Assembly: GCA_964510955.1 (NCBI GenBank)
Contig: CAZEDW010000002.1
Span: forward strand, 1 to 64,000
Reading direction: 5' to 3'
Length of the DNA stretch: 64,000 bases
Source of the DNA: JAFLCM01 sp964510955
Lineage (GTDB): Bacteria; Planctomycetota; Phycisphaerae; Phycisphaerales; UBA1924
The translations under genes were made by a program, and so were the position numbers. The notes under the pieces are model-generated. The model was not told the DNA's origin, made no database searches, and saw only the letters and a list, made by a program, of their open reading frames with translations. Of this stretch, positions 44,244 through 51,650 are shown piece by piece (position 1 is the first letter of the stretch; the number at the start of each line of letters is the position of its first letter).

Positions 44244-44868
44244 TTTTGAAACTCCTCTCGCGGCCCTGTGTGGGGCCGAACGGTGATACTGCCTATACGA
44301 ACAGGCAGCAAACTCTTGTATCCCGCAGGGCAACGCACCCTGCACGGTGATCGAACGAGGACGGCGAGGTGATCCTGTTCGCAAAACGCTCATACAGACC
44401 TCCGCCAACCAAGACTGGCTGGCGGAGGTCAGAGAGACACCCGCCGAGCCGGTTCCCCGGGATCGGCGGTGTGGGCGAGAAGAACGGCCATGAAGAGGTC
44501 TTGTGACGCGTGTCGTTCGAGGCCGTGTCGGCGGCACGCGAGAAGTTGTGCCCTACACCGGTGAAGAGGCTGGCCGCGGGCGGGGCGTTCCCAATTTGCG
44601 AAGATTTTTTGTGTCGCCTTTTCAGCCGACGCTTGGCATCAAGCGCAAGCACAGTCGACGCGTAGGGCACCAACGAGGCAGCGCGCTAAATAGGGAATCC
44701 ACGTTGTGCGCCCGCCCCCTACCTCTTCTCCCTCACCACCACCTCCGCCCTCAGCTGCATCATCATGTGCCCAGACGGCAAGCTCGCGGTCACGAACACC
44801 CCCACCACCACGCAACCATCGTCGTCGCTACCTTCATTCACGCGGCGCTCACGGCATACAGTCACCGC
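44244..44868. other. Gap between divergent genes, with a perfect inverted repeat
   Basis: 625 bases with no supported gene. GACCTCCGCCA (44397-44407) and TGGCGGAGGTC (44420-44430) form an 11-pair hairpin with a 12-base loop; there is no T-run, so it is more like an operator or REP unit than a terminator. The right half is C-rich and precedes the HAD gene. Confidence 0.55.
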
Positions 44869-45510
44869 ATGAGCCTGAAGTGGGTCTTCTTCGACGTGGG
44901 CGAGACGCTCGTTGATGAAACCCGCGCGTGGGGCGAGTGGGCCGACTGGCTCGGCGTTCCGCGGCTCACGCTCTTTGCGGCGCTAGGCTCGGTCATCGAG
45001 CGCGGCGAGCACCATCGGCTTGCATTTGAGGCGGTCCGTCCCGGGATCGACCTGGAGCGTGAGAGCCGGGCGCGGGAGGCGGCCGGGAAGCCGTACCGCT
45101 TTGACATGGACAGCCTGTACCCCGACGCGCTGCCGGCGCTCGTTGAGCTGCGGGGCGCGGGGCTGAAGCTGGGGATCACCGGAAACCATAACTCGCACGA
45201 CATGCTGGCTCGCCTCTCGCTGCCGGTGGACGTGATCGCATCCTCGGCGATGTGGGGTGTTGAGAAGCCATCGCCGGGCTTTTTCGCAAGGCTGTGCGAG
45301 GCCGCCGGCGCGCCGGCGCATGAAATCATGTACGTCGGCGACCGCCTCGACAACGATGTATTGCCGGCGCGCGCGGCGGGGATGGTGGCGGTGTTTCTGC
45401 GGCGAGGGCCGTGGGGGCTCGTGCACGCGCGGCGTCCCGACGCCGCCCTCGCGCACGCCCGGATCGATTCTCTGCGTGAACTGCTGCCGCTGCTCGCCGG
45501 GATGAGATAA
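44869..45510 (+). CDS. HAD-superfamily hydrolase
   Basis: 213 residues. Motif I is FFDVGETLVDE: the first conserved aspartate is present, but the second is Glu in place of the usual DxD (DVGE), as in some dehalogenase- and phosphatase-like HADs. Motif II lies in KLGITGNHNS, with Asn where Ser/Thr-Asn is common. The motif III lysine is in GVEKPSPGFF, and motif IV is YVGDRLDNDVLPARAAGM. It is probably a small phosphatase or haloacid-dehalogenase-like enzyme; the substrate is unknown. ATG at 44869 gives the family start; the open frame upstream is Pro-rich noise. Confidence 0.87.
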   Translation: MSLKWVFFDVGETLVDETRAWGEWADWLGVPRLTLFAALGSVIERGEHHRLAFEAVRPGIDLERESRAREAAGKPYRFDMDSLYPDALPALVELRGAGLKLGITGNHNSHDMLARLSLPVDVIASSAMWGVEKPSPGFFARLCEAAGAPAHEIMYVGDRLDNDVLPARAAGMVAVFLRRGPWGLVHARRPDAALAHARIDSLRELLPLLAGMR

Positions 45511-45517
45511 GACTGCG

Positions 45518-46075
45518 CTAGGCGTCGGTGCGGCTGACGACCTTGAAGAACTCGCGCTCGCCGCGCCCGCGGACGGGGTAGTCCTTGCGGAGCGGGTGCC
45601 CGGGGTAGGTCTCCCAGGTGAGGATGCGGCGCAGGTCGGGGTGGTTGCGGAATCGGATGCCGAACATGTCAAAGACCTCGCGCTCGTTCCACTCGGCGCC
45701 GGGCCAGAGGTCGCAGACCGAGTCGAGCCACAGCGCCGGGTCTTCCTCGATCCCCTCGGTGGGCCTGGAGGGGTTCAGGAAGACCTTGACGAAGAGGCGG
45801 TCGGTGCGGGCGTAGGAGCAGAGGTTGTAGACGACGGCGAAGCGGCCGAGGGTCTCGGCGGGGTAGTTGAGGTAATCGACGCCGAAGACGTCGGAGAGGA
45901 AGTTGAACGAGCAGCGCGGGTCGTCGCGGAGGAAGGCGAGGGCGCTGTGCGCGTCGCCGGGCTCGACGATGAGGGTGGTCTGGCCGCGGTACTCCGTGGC
46001 GCGGAGTCGGGCGCCTGGGAAGCGCTCCTTCACCATCGGGAGGACGGGGTGGTCGAGGTTGGGCTGCTTGGACAT
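45518..46075 (-). CDS. nuoC: NADH-quinone oxidoreductase subunit C
   Basis: 185 residues, the 30-kDa subunit of complex I in the peripheral arm. Conserved features: FLSDVFGVDYLNYP, RFAVVYNLCSY, and the signature EWNEREVFDMFGIRFRNHPDLRRIL followed by GHPLRKDYP. Length is normal for a stand-alone NuoC. It is not next to nuoB or nuoD; its neighbours are a HAD hydrolase and a DinB-like gene, so complex I genes are scattered here. Confidence 0.95.
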   Translation of the reverse strand: MSKQPNLDHPVLPMVKERFPGARLRATEYRGQTTLIVEPGDAHSALAFLRDDPRCSFNFLSDVFGVDYLNYPAETLGRFAVVYNLCSYARTDRLFVKVFLNPSRPTEGIEEDPALWLDSVCDLWPGAEWNEREVFDMFGIRFRNHPDLRRILTWETYPGHPLRKDYPVRGRGEREFFKVVSRTDA

Positions 46076-46096
46076 CGGGGGGAGTGTATCGCGCCG

Positions 46097-46639
46097 TTAG
46101 GGCGTCCAGTCGCCCGCGTACTTGATCGCGAATCCGTCTCCATCGCGCGAGGCGAGGTTGTGGAGGCGCTTGGCGATCTGGCGCAGGTGCAGGGCGTCGT
46201 GGGCGGCCCAGCTTGCCAGCAGGTCGCCGGCCTTGATCGGGCCGAACTTGGGGTGCTGGTGGGCGGTGTGCCAATCCACCGGCGGGGTGCGGGCCAGCAG
46301 CGAACGCAGCCACGCGATGCTCTCGGCGCGGTCGCGCTCGAAGCGGGCCAGTTCGGCCGCGAGATCGCGGGCGTTGTAGCCGCGCTTCTCGGCGACCCTG
46401 TCGAGTTCGAGCGGGGGCCACGGCTCGCCGGCGAGCGTGGCCTTGAGGCGGGCGCGGAAGTCCTCGGTCTCCTCGTCGGCGACGTGGCAGATGACCTCCA
46501 GCACGCTCCAGTGCTCGGGGGCGGGCTTGAAGCGTGCGTCCTCTGGCGAGGGAGTGAGCGCGGCGGCGCGGAGCGCGGCGGGGAAGCGTTCGAGACGGTC
46601 GATGATGCGACGGGGGTCGAGGGCCATGGGGTGGTCCAT
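46097..46639 (-). CDS. DinB-like protein
   Basis: About 180 residues. A four-helix protein of the DinB/YfiT type: RIIDRLERFPAALRAAAL, HWSVLEVICHVADEE with the first metal-ligand histidines, and a C-terminal HDALHLRQIAKRLHNL holding the others. The three-His arrangement (H..H..H) binds a divalent metal in relatives, some of which are thiol (bacillithiol or mycothiol) transferases. The start is uncertain: in-frame ATGs lie at 46663, 46639 and 46627 and none has a strong ribosome binding site. Confidence 0.83.
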   Translation of the reverse strand: MDHPMALDPRRIIDRLERFPAALRAAALTPSPEDARFKPAPEHWSVLEVICHVADEETEDFRARLKATLAGEPWPPLELDRVAEKRGYNARDLAAELARFERDRAESIAWLRSLLARTPPVDWHTAHQHPKFGPIKAGDLLASWAAHDALHLRQIAKRLHNLASRDGDGFAIKYAGDWTP

Positions 46640-46710
46640 TGGGTTGAAAACGGCTTGCTCCATCATGCCGCGCCGAAGCAGCGGCCGCTTGGACCGGCTT
46701 GCTGGTTTGA

Positions 46711-47949
46711 CTACAAGGAGTTCCGATTGATAACCAGCGTCAGAGCGGAGCCCGCCAGCGTGAGCACCGGCACCACCCACCAGCGCCGCTTCCAGAGCAT
46801 GAGTGACATCGCGACGAGGAACATCGCGAGCGACGAGGGATTGAGCACCACGGGGTCGACGAAGCGCCAGGCGAATGCCAGGAAAATCCCGATCGCAGCG
46901 GCCGCGACGGCGTCGAGCAACGCGTGGAATCGCGGGTTGTTCGCGACGCGCTCGAGATGGTCGTGGCCGATGAGCGTGAAGCCGAACGCGGGCGCGAAGA
47001 CGCCGACGGTCATCAGGACGGCCCCGAGCGGGCCGCCGCCGGCGTAGCCGACCAGCGTGACGAACATCACCAGCGGTGCGGGCACAAGCGAAGCGATGGC
47101 GATAGCGTCGCCGAACTGGGTCGGCTGCATCCATCCGATGGCTGCCGTCTCCCCCGGGGCGCCGCTCCACACGGCGTCGTGGCGAACGACCGGTATCGCG
47201 GTGTAGGCACCGCCGAAGGTGAGCAGCCCGGCCTTCAATCCCGTCGCGAGCAGGTTCCATTGGCTCGGCTTGATCATGGAGGGGATGCAGTCCGAGACCC
47301 CGCCCAACCGCGGGTCAGGCGGCGTCGGCCACCACCACCAGACCGCGGACGCGGCGAGCAGGGAGCAGGCCACCCGCGCGGGCCACCATCGCCATGAGAC
47401 TCCCGCCAAGCCCGCGAGTATCAGGGTCGCCCAGAACGGGCACCCGAGGAACTCCATCGTCGCCGCACCCGCCGCGATGATGACCAGGCGAGCCGAGGCG
47501 AGCGATTTCCATCCGAGCCGGACCGCCCCCAGGACGATCAACGCCGCTACGACGGGCGTGACGCCGAGGCTCAGGTAGACGAGAACGCGCGACCCGGGAT
47601 CGAACGAGCAGTATGCCCAGGAAGCCGCCACCATGAGAAAGAAGCCCGGCAGCAGGAACCCAAGCCCCGCGACCACCGCGCCGAGTCGGCCCCGTGCGAC
47701 CATGCCGAAGTAGCAACAAAGCTCCGTGGCCTCGGGGCCGGGCAGAGCCTGGTAGACCGCCAGAACCCGGTTGAACTTTTCGGGGGTGATCCAGCGCTCG
47801 CGCGTTACCAGCTCGCGGTGAATCATCGCGATCTGTGCCACCGGTCCGCCCCAGGCCATGCAACCGAAGCGAAGGAACCGAAGGAACAGGGCCCGCGCGG
47901 TGCGCGAGTTTTGTGCTGGACCGGGTTCGGTCGCGTCATGCGCCCGCAA
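46711..47949 (-). CDS. chrA: Chromate transporter (ChrA family)
   Basis: 412 residues. Two CHR halves are visible: the first opens FGCMAWGGPVAQIAMIHRELV and continues ALPGPEATELCCYFG; the second opens KAGLLTFGGAYTAIPVVRH and has SLVPAPLVMFVTLVGY. About ten hydrophobic spans. The family exports chromate, driven by ion gradients, though many members are uncharacterised. The frame lacks a suitable ATG; I chose TTG at 47949 because GGAGG lies six bases upstream. That start lies inside the end of the uup gene (14-base overlap), which argues for coupling. Confidence 0.88.
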   Translation of the reverse strand: MRAHDATEPGPAQNSRTARALFLRFLRFGCMAWGGPVAQIAMIHRELVTRERWITPEKFNRVLAVYQALPGPEATELCCYFGMVARGRLGAVVAGLGFLLPGFFLMVAASWAYCSFDPGSRVLVYLSLGVTPVVAALIVLGAVRLGWKSLASARLVIIAAGAATMEFLGCPFWATLILAGLAGVSWRWWPARVACSLLAASAVWWWWPTPPDPRLGGVSDCIPSMIKPSQWNLLATGLKAGLLTFGGAYTAIPVVRHDAVWSGAPGETAAIGWMQPTQFGDAIAIASLVPAPLVMFVTLVGYAGGGPLGAVLMTVGVFAPAFGFTLIGHDHLERVANNPRFHALLDAVAAAAIGIFLAFAWRFVDPVVLNPSSLAMFLVAMSLMLWKRRWWVVPVLTLAGSALTLVINRNSL

Positions 47950-49804
47950 GCTTGGCCTCCAGCTCCGCCCATCGCCCGTAGAGCCTCGAGACGGCGGCGT
48001 GCGCGTTTTCGAGCGCGGCGCAGGCGGCCTGCATTCTCTTGTGATCGCCCATGACGCCGGGGTCGTGCATCGCCTGTTCGAGCCGAGCCGCCTCGGCCTC
48101 GGCGGCGGCGATGGCGCTCTCCATCGCGTCCCACTCGCGCTGCTCGTGATAGGAGAGTTTCTTCGATTTCCCCTGGCCTGTGCGCGCGGGCATGGCGGGG
48201 TCCGGCGCGGCGCTCGCGGTTTTTCGGGCGACGGCCGCGGCCGCCGCGCGGGCCCGCTGGGCGTTTTCCCACTGCGACAGGTCCGCGTAGTTCGACCAGC
48301 TTCCCGATCCCCCGCCGTCAAGGGCGATGATCTCGGTGGAAAGGCGGTCGAGCATGGCGCGGTCGTGCGTCACCAGGAGGATCGCCCCGGGGTAGTCCTC
48401 GAGGCTTTCTTCAAGAACCTCCAGCGACGCGATGTCGAGGTCGTTGGTCGGTTCGTCGAGGATGAGAAGGTCGGCGGGCTCGAGCATCATGCGGGCCAGC
48501 ACGACGCGGGCCTGCTCGCCGCCGGAGAGGTCGCGCACCGGGGAGCGGAGCTGGTCGGCGCGGAAGAGGAATCGCTGTGCCCAGGTGTTGACGTGGAGGC
48601 TCTGGCCGCGGTAGATCACGCCGTCACCCCCGGCGGGGCACAGGGCTTCGTGGAGCGTCTGGGCCGGGTCAAGGGTTTCGCGGCGCTGGGTGAAGACGAC
48701 GGTGCGCAGGTTGTCGGCGCGGTCGATGATGGGTTGCTCGCCGGGTGTCGCGTCGGGCGACTCCTCGCCCGTGAGAATCCTGATGAGCGTGGTCTTACCG
48801 CTGCCGTTGGGTCCCAGCAATCCCAGGCACGAGCCGGGGGAGAGGACAAAGTCGAGCTTGTCGAACAGCAGGCGCTCGCCGAACGACTTGCGGAGGTTGG
48901 CGGCCCTGAGCAGGCGGTGGGTCTGGCGGCCGGTGGCGTTGAACTCGATCCCGGCGGCCCTGGCCGCCGCGGCCCCGGTTCGTTCGCGCAGGGTCTGGAG
49001 CTGCTCGGCCCGTTCGCCGGCGGCCTGGATGCGGCTCTTGCTCTTGGTCCGCCGTGCCTTGGCCCCGCGGGCGAGCCAGCGGTTGTCTTCCTTCACGATC
49101 CCCTTGAGGGTCTGCTGCTCGCGCTCCTGGGCGTCGAGGAACGCCTCACGCCGGGCGAGGAAGTCGTCGTACCCGCCGGCGCTGCTGAAGGTGCCCTGCG
49201 GGTAGGCGCGGCTCAGCTCGACGACGCGGCTGCTGACGCGGTCCAGGAAATACCGGTCGTGCGAGACGAAGACCGTGGCGTGGTCGGCGTTCCTCACGAG
49301 CGATTCGAGCCACAGGATCCCTTCGAGGTCGAGGTGGTTCGTGGGCTCGTCGAGCATCAGGACGCCGGGCTCGCACGCCGTGGCGCGGATGATCGACAGC
49401 CGTTTGCACCAGCCGCCGGAGAGCTCGGCGCAGGGCTGCCCCGGGTTCTCAAAGCCTGCGCGGTCGAGGGCCTGCGCGGCGTGCAGCTCGGCCTCGTGCT
49501 CGTCGTGCACCGACTCAAGCCGGGACTCCATCAACGCCCGGGCCACGGCGCCGATGGCCGTGTCGCCGGGATCGAACGAATCGGTCTGGGCGACATACTG
49601 GAGGCGGAGGCCGCGCCCGCGGGTGATCTCGCCCTCGTCGGGCTCTTCCAGGCCCGCGAGGATCTTCAGAAGGGTTGATTTCCCAGAACCGTTGGGGCCG
49701 ATGAGCGCCAGCCGCTCGTGGTCTTCGACGACGATGGACACCCCGCTGAACAGGGGGCGCAGGTAGGCCTTGCGCAGGCCGGCGGCTCGGAGAAGCATGC
49801 CCAT
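47936..49804 (-). CDS. uup: ABC-F ATPase, Uup type
   Basis: 622 residues without membrane segments. Two ABC domains: Walker A IGPNGSGKST (about 34-43), signature LSGGWCKR (first), Walker B VLMLDEPTNHLDLE; second Walker A GPNGSGKTT, signature LSGGEQARVVLARM, Walker B LLILDEPTNDLDIA. An interdomain arm linker (about 245-300, Arg/Lys-rich) follows the first domain. The C-terminal ~80 residues form a coiled coil (MESAIAAAEAEAARLEQAM), characteristic of Uup. The first signature has Trp-Cys in place of Glu-Gln. These proteins act on ribosomes or DNA structures in the cytoplasm. Confidence 0.92.
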   Translation of the reverse strand: MGMLLRAAGLRKAYLRPLFSGVSIVVEDHERLALIGPNGSGKSTLLKILAGLEEPDEGEITRGRGLRLQYVAQTDSFDPGDTAIGAVARALMESRLESVHDEHEAELHAAQALDRAGFENPGQPCAELSGGWCKRLSIIRATACEPGVLMLDEPTNHLDLEGILWLESLVRNADHATVFVSHDRYFLDRVSSRVVELSRAYPQGTFSSAGGYDDFLARREAFLDAQEREQQTLKGIVKEDNRWLARGAKARRTKSKSRIQAAGERAEQLQTLRERTGAAAARAAGIEFNATGRQTHRLLRAANLRKSFGERLLFDKLDFVLSPGSCLGLLGPNGSGKTTLIRILTGEESPDATPGEQPIIDRADNLRTVVFTQRRETLDPAQTLHEALCPAGGDGVIYRGQSLHVNTWAQRFLFRADQLRSPVRDLSGGEQARVVLARMMLEPADLLILDEPTNDLDIASLEVLEESLEDYPGAILLVTHDRAMLDRLSTEIIALDGGGSGSWSNYADLSQWENAQRARAAAAAVARKTASAAPDPAMPARTGQGKSKKLSYHEQREWDAMESAIAAAEAEAARLEQAMHDPGVMGDHKRMQAACAALENAHAAVSRLYGRWAELEAKLAGA

Positions 49805-49884
49805 GAGCCCCGAGGATAGGGGGCGGCGATGGACGAATCCCCCGGCGTGACCTACGCCCCGGCGTCCCCTATCCTGTGTCTGCC

Positions 49885-50454
49885 ATGTCCATCGCCGAAT
49901 CCGATGTCATCCGCATGTCCCGCCCGCCGATGAACACGCGCGAGAGCGTGTACGTCCCGGAAATCCTGCGCGGGTTCGGCACGACCGTCCGGCACTTCTT
50001 CACCAGCTTCGGTCAGTCCAAGCTGCCGATCATCGGGGCGTCCAAGACCACCCGGACGATGCAGTACCCCGAGGAGCGGCGCGAGAACATGCCGGTGCTG
50101 GAAGGGGGCATGGAAAAATCGAACTTCCGCGCGGTGCACCGGCTGAACCGCGACGAGCAGGGGCGCGTCAAGTGCGTGGCGTGCATGATGTGCCCGACCC
50201 TTTGCCCGGCCCGGTGCATCCACATCGTCGCCGGCGAGGCCCCCTGGGACGACCGTGAAAAGTACCCGGTCAAGTTCGAGATCGACGAGCTGCGGTGCAT
50301 CTTCTGCGGGATGTGCGAGGAGGCATGCCCGGTGGACGCGATCGAGCTGACGCCGCAATACGACGTGGTGGGGCTGTCACGCCAGGAGATGGTCTTCGAC
50401 AAGGAGAAGCTCCTGAGCGTGTACGACCTGACGATCGACGGCAAGCCGATGTGA
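49885..50454 (+). CDS. nuoI: NADH-quinone oxidoreductase subunit I (2[4Fe-4S])
   Basis: 189 residues. Two ferredoxin motifs: CVACMMCPTLCP (C97, C100, C103, C107) and CIFCGMCEEACP (C138, C141, C144, C148), the N6a/N6b clusters that carry electrons toward the quinone site. N-terminal PEILRGFGTTVRHFFTSF is the membrane-associated helix, and TMQYPEERRE the conserved loop. I preferred ATG at 49885 over the GTG at 49876. It stands alone, divergent from the uup gene and about 4 kb from nuoC. Confidence 0.94.
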   Translation: MSIAESDVIRMSRPPMNTRESVYVPEILRGFGTTVRHFFTSFGQSKLPIIGASKTTRTMQYPEERRENMPVLEGGMEKSNFRAVHRLNRDEQGRVKCVACMMCPTLCPARCIHIVAGEAPWDDREKYPVKFEIDELRCIFCGMCEEACPVDAIELTPQYDVVGLSRQEMVFDKEKLLSVYDLTIDGKPM

Positions 50455-50614
50455 ATCGCGCCGGGCGTGATGCCCTGTTGATGGGACGCATGGGTCGCGT
50501 GGGTCCTCCTGGTCCTATTGGTCCTGTGGGTCCAGTTGCGGTCGGCGCGCAACAAAGCCGGCGGGCCGCGGTTGACCGCGGCGCGCCGGCGTGGAGTGAA
50601 AGACCCCGTTTGTG

Positions 50615-51484
50615 TCACGCGAGGGCGGCGGCGGGCCTGCGGCGCCGGCAGCCCCACAGACCGATCATCGGCAAACCTGCGAGCGCACCGGGGGCGGGGA
50701 TGCCGCTGCCGGTGACGGTGTTGTTGATCTGGGTGCCGTTGAAGGTGTTGTTGCCGCTGTTGCCGTTGATGATGTTCTGCTGTCCGCCGCCGGTCTGGAT
50801 GTAGATGTTGATGGTCGTATTCCCCGTCGGCGGGGTCGTGGAGGTTGGCAGCGGCGGGCGAACCGGTGGCGTCACGGGAGGAGGCGTCGCCGGGGCCTTG
50901 GTGAGAGCCACGGCGTAGTTGGAGATGGTCCAGGCGCCCCCGGCGCCGGTGAGCGCCCCGACCAGCCCGCCAAACCATCCGCCGACGGCCGCCCCGGCGA
51001 CGAGCTCGACGGCCCGCACGGTGCGGCTGGGGGCGCCGGTGCGGACCGGTCCGTCGCAGTTGCTGTCCTCGGCGTAGTCCATGTTGATCCAGTCAGAGGC
51101 GCCGGCGTCCCAGTACCAGTCGGTGTTTCCGGTGAGGTTGAACGAGTGATCGCCCAGCGAGCCGGAAGCGGAGAAGTTGACGTGTGAGTCCTGGCCGAAC
51201 CCGCCGGTGGTGGTGCCGGTGTAGTGGAGATTGAGGGCCTGGCCCCCGAAGCTGCCGTTGAGGGCGCCGTTGAAGCCGCCCGGGGTGACCTGGGCATTGA
51301 AGTTGAAAGGGGTGTCGGCTTCGAGGCCGTAAGTCTGCAGGTCGCGGGTCACGTGCGTGACGGCCTCCAGAAACGTGAGATGTCCCATCTGGAACATGGG
51401 GTCCTGGCTCAGGGCGCCGCCGGGGGCGGTCCCGGCGAGCGCCGCGATGGTCGCCGCCGCGGCGATGTGCGTGAACTTCAGCAT
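50615..51484 (-). CDS. Secreted protein with PEP-CTERM-like sorting tail
   Basis: 289 residues; ATG at 51484 with AAGGAG upstream. Signal peptide at the N-terminus (THIAAAATIAALAGTAPGGA). The body is Gly/Asn/Thr-rich and beta-like (NLHYTGTTTGGFGQDSHVNF), with a hydrophobic Gly-rich segment near 180-205 and a Pro/Thr linker. An Asn/Thr stretch (INGNSGNNTFNGTQINNTV) precedes the tail GIPAPGALAGLPMIGLWGCRRRR: a Pro-Ala-Pro motif, short hydrophobic span and Arg cluster, the PEP-CTERM-type sorting signal common in planctomycetes. Function unknown. Confidence 0.8.
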   Translation of the reverse strand: MLKFTHIAAAATIAALAGTAPGGALSQDPMFQMGHLTFLEAVTHVTRDLQTYGLEADTPFNFNAQVTPGGFNGALNGSFGGQALNLHYTGTTTGGFGQDSHVNFSASGSLGDHSFNLTGNTDWYWDAGASDWINMDYAEDSNCDGPVRTGAPSRTVRAVELVAGAAVGGWFGGLVGALTGAGGAWTISNYAVALTKAPATPPPVTPPVRPPLPTSTTPPTGNTTINIYIQTGGGQQNIINGNSGNNTFNGTQINNTVTGSGIPAPGALAGLPMIGLWGCRRRRPAAALA

Positions 51485-51650
51485 TTCCAACTCCTTCCAA
51501 GTGAATCTGATGGGTGTCCGCTGCCCCCGCGGGACAGGCTGGAAGGGTGAGCGACGCGGGGACGCCGGACCGGCGCGCGGGCGGTCCGGGTCGGCGTCCT
51601 TTTTCAAGGGGACGCCGACGGGCCCGGGCGCGGCATGGCGATGCTCGGGC

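Noticed and set aside
47858..49678. 606-residue plus-strand frame opposite uup
   Set aside because: The minus strand carries two intact ABC domains; the plus frame has no domain and atypical composition.
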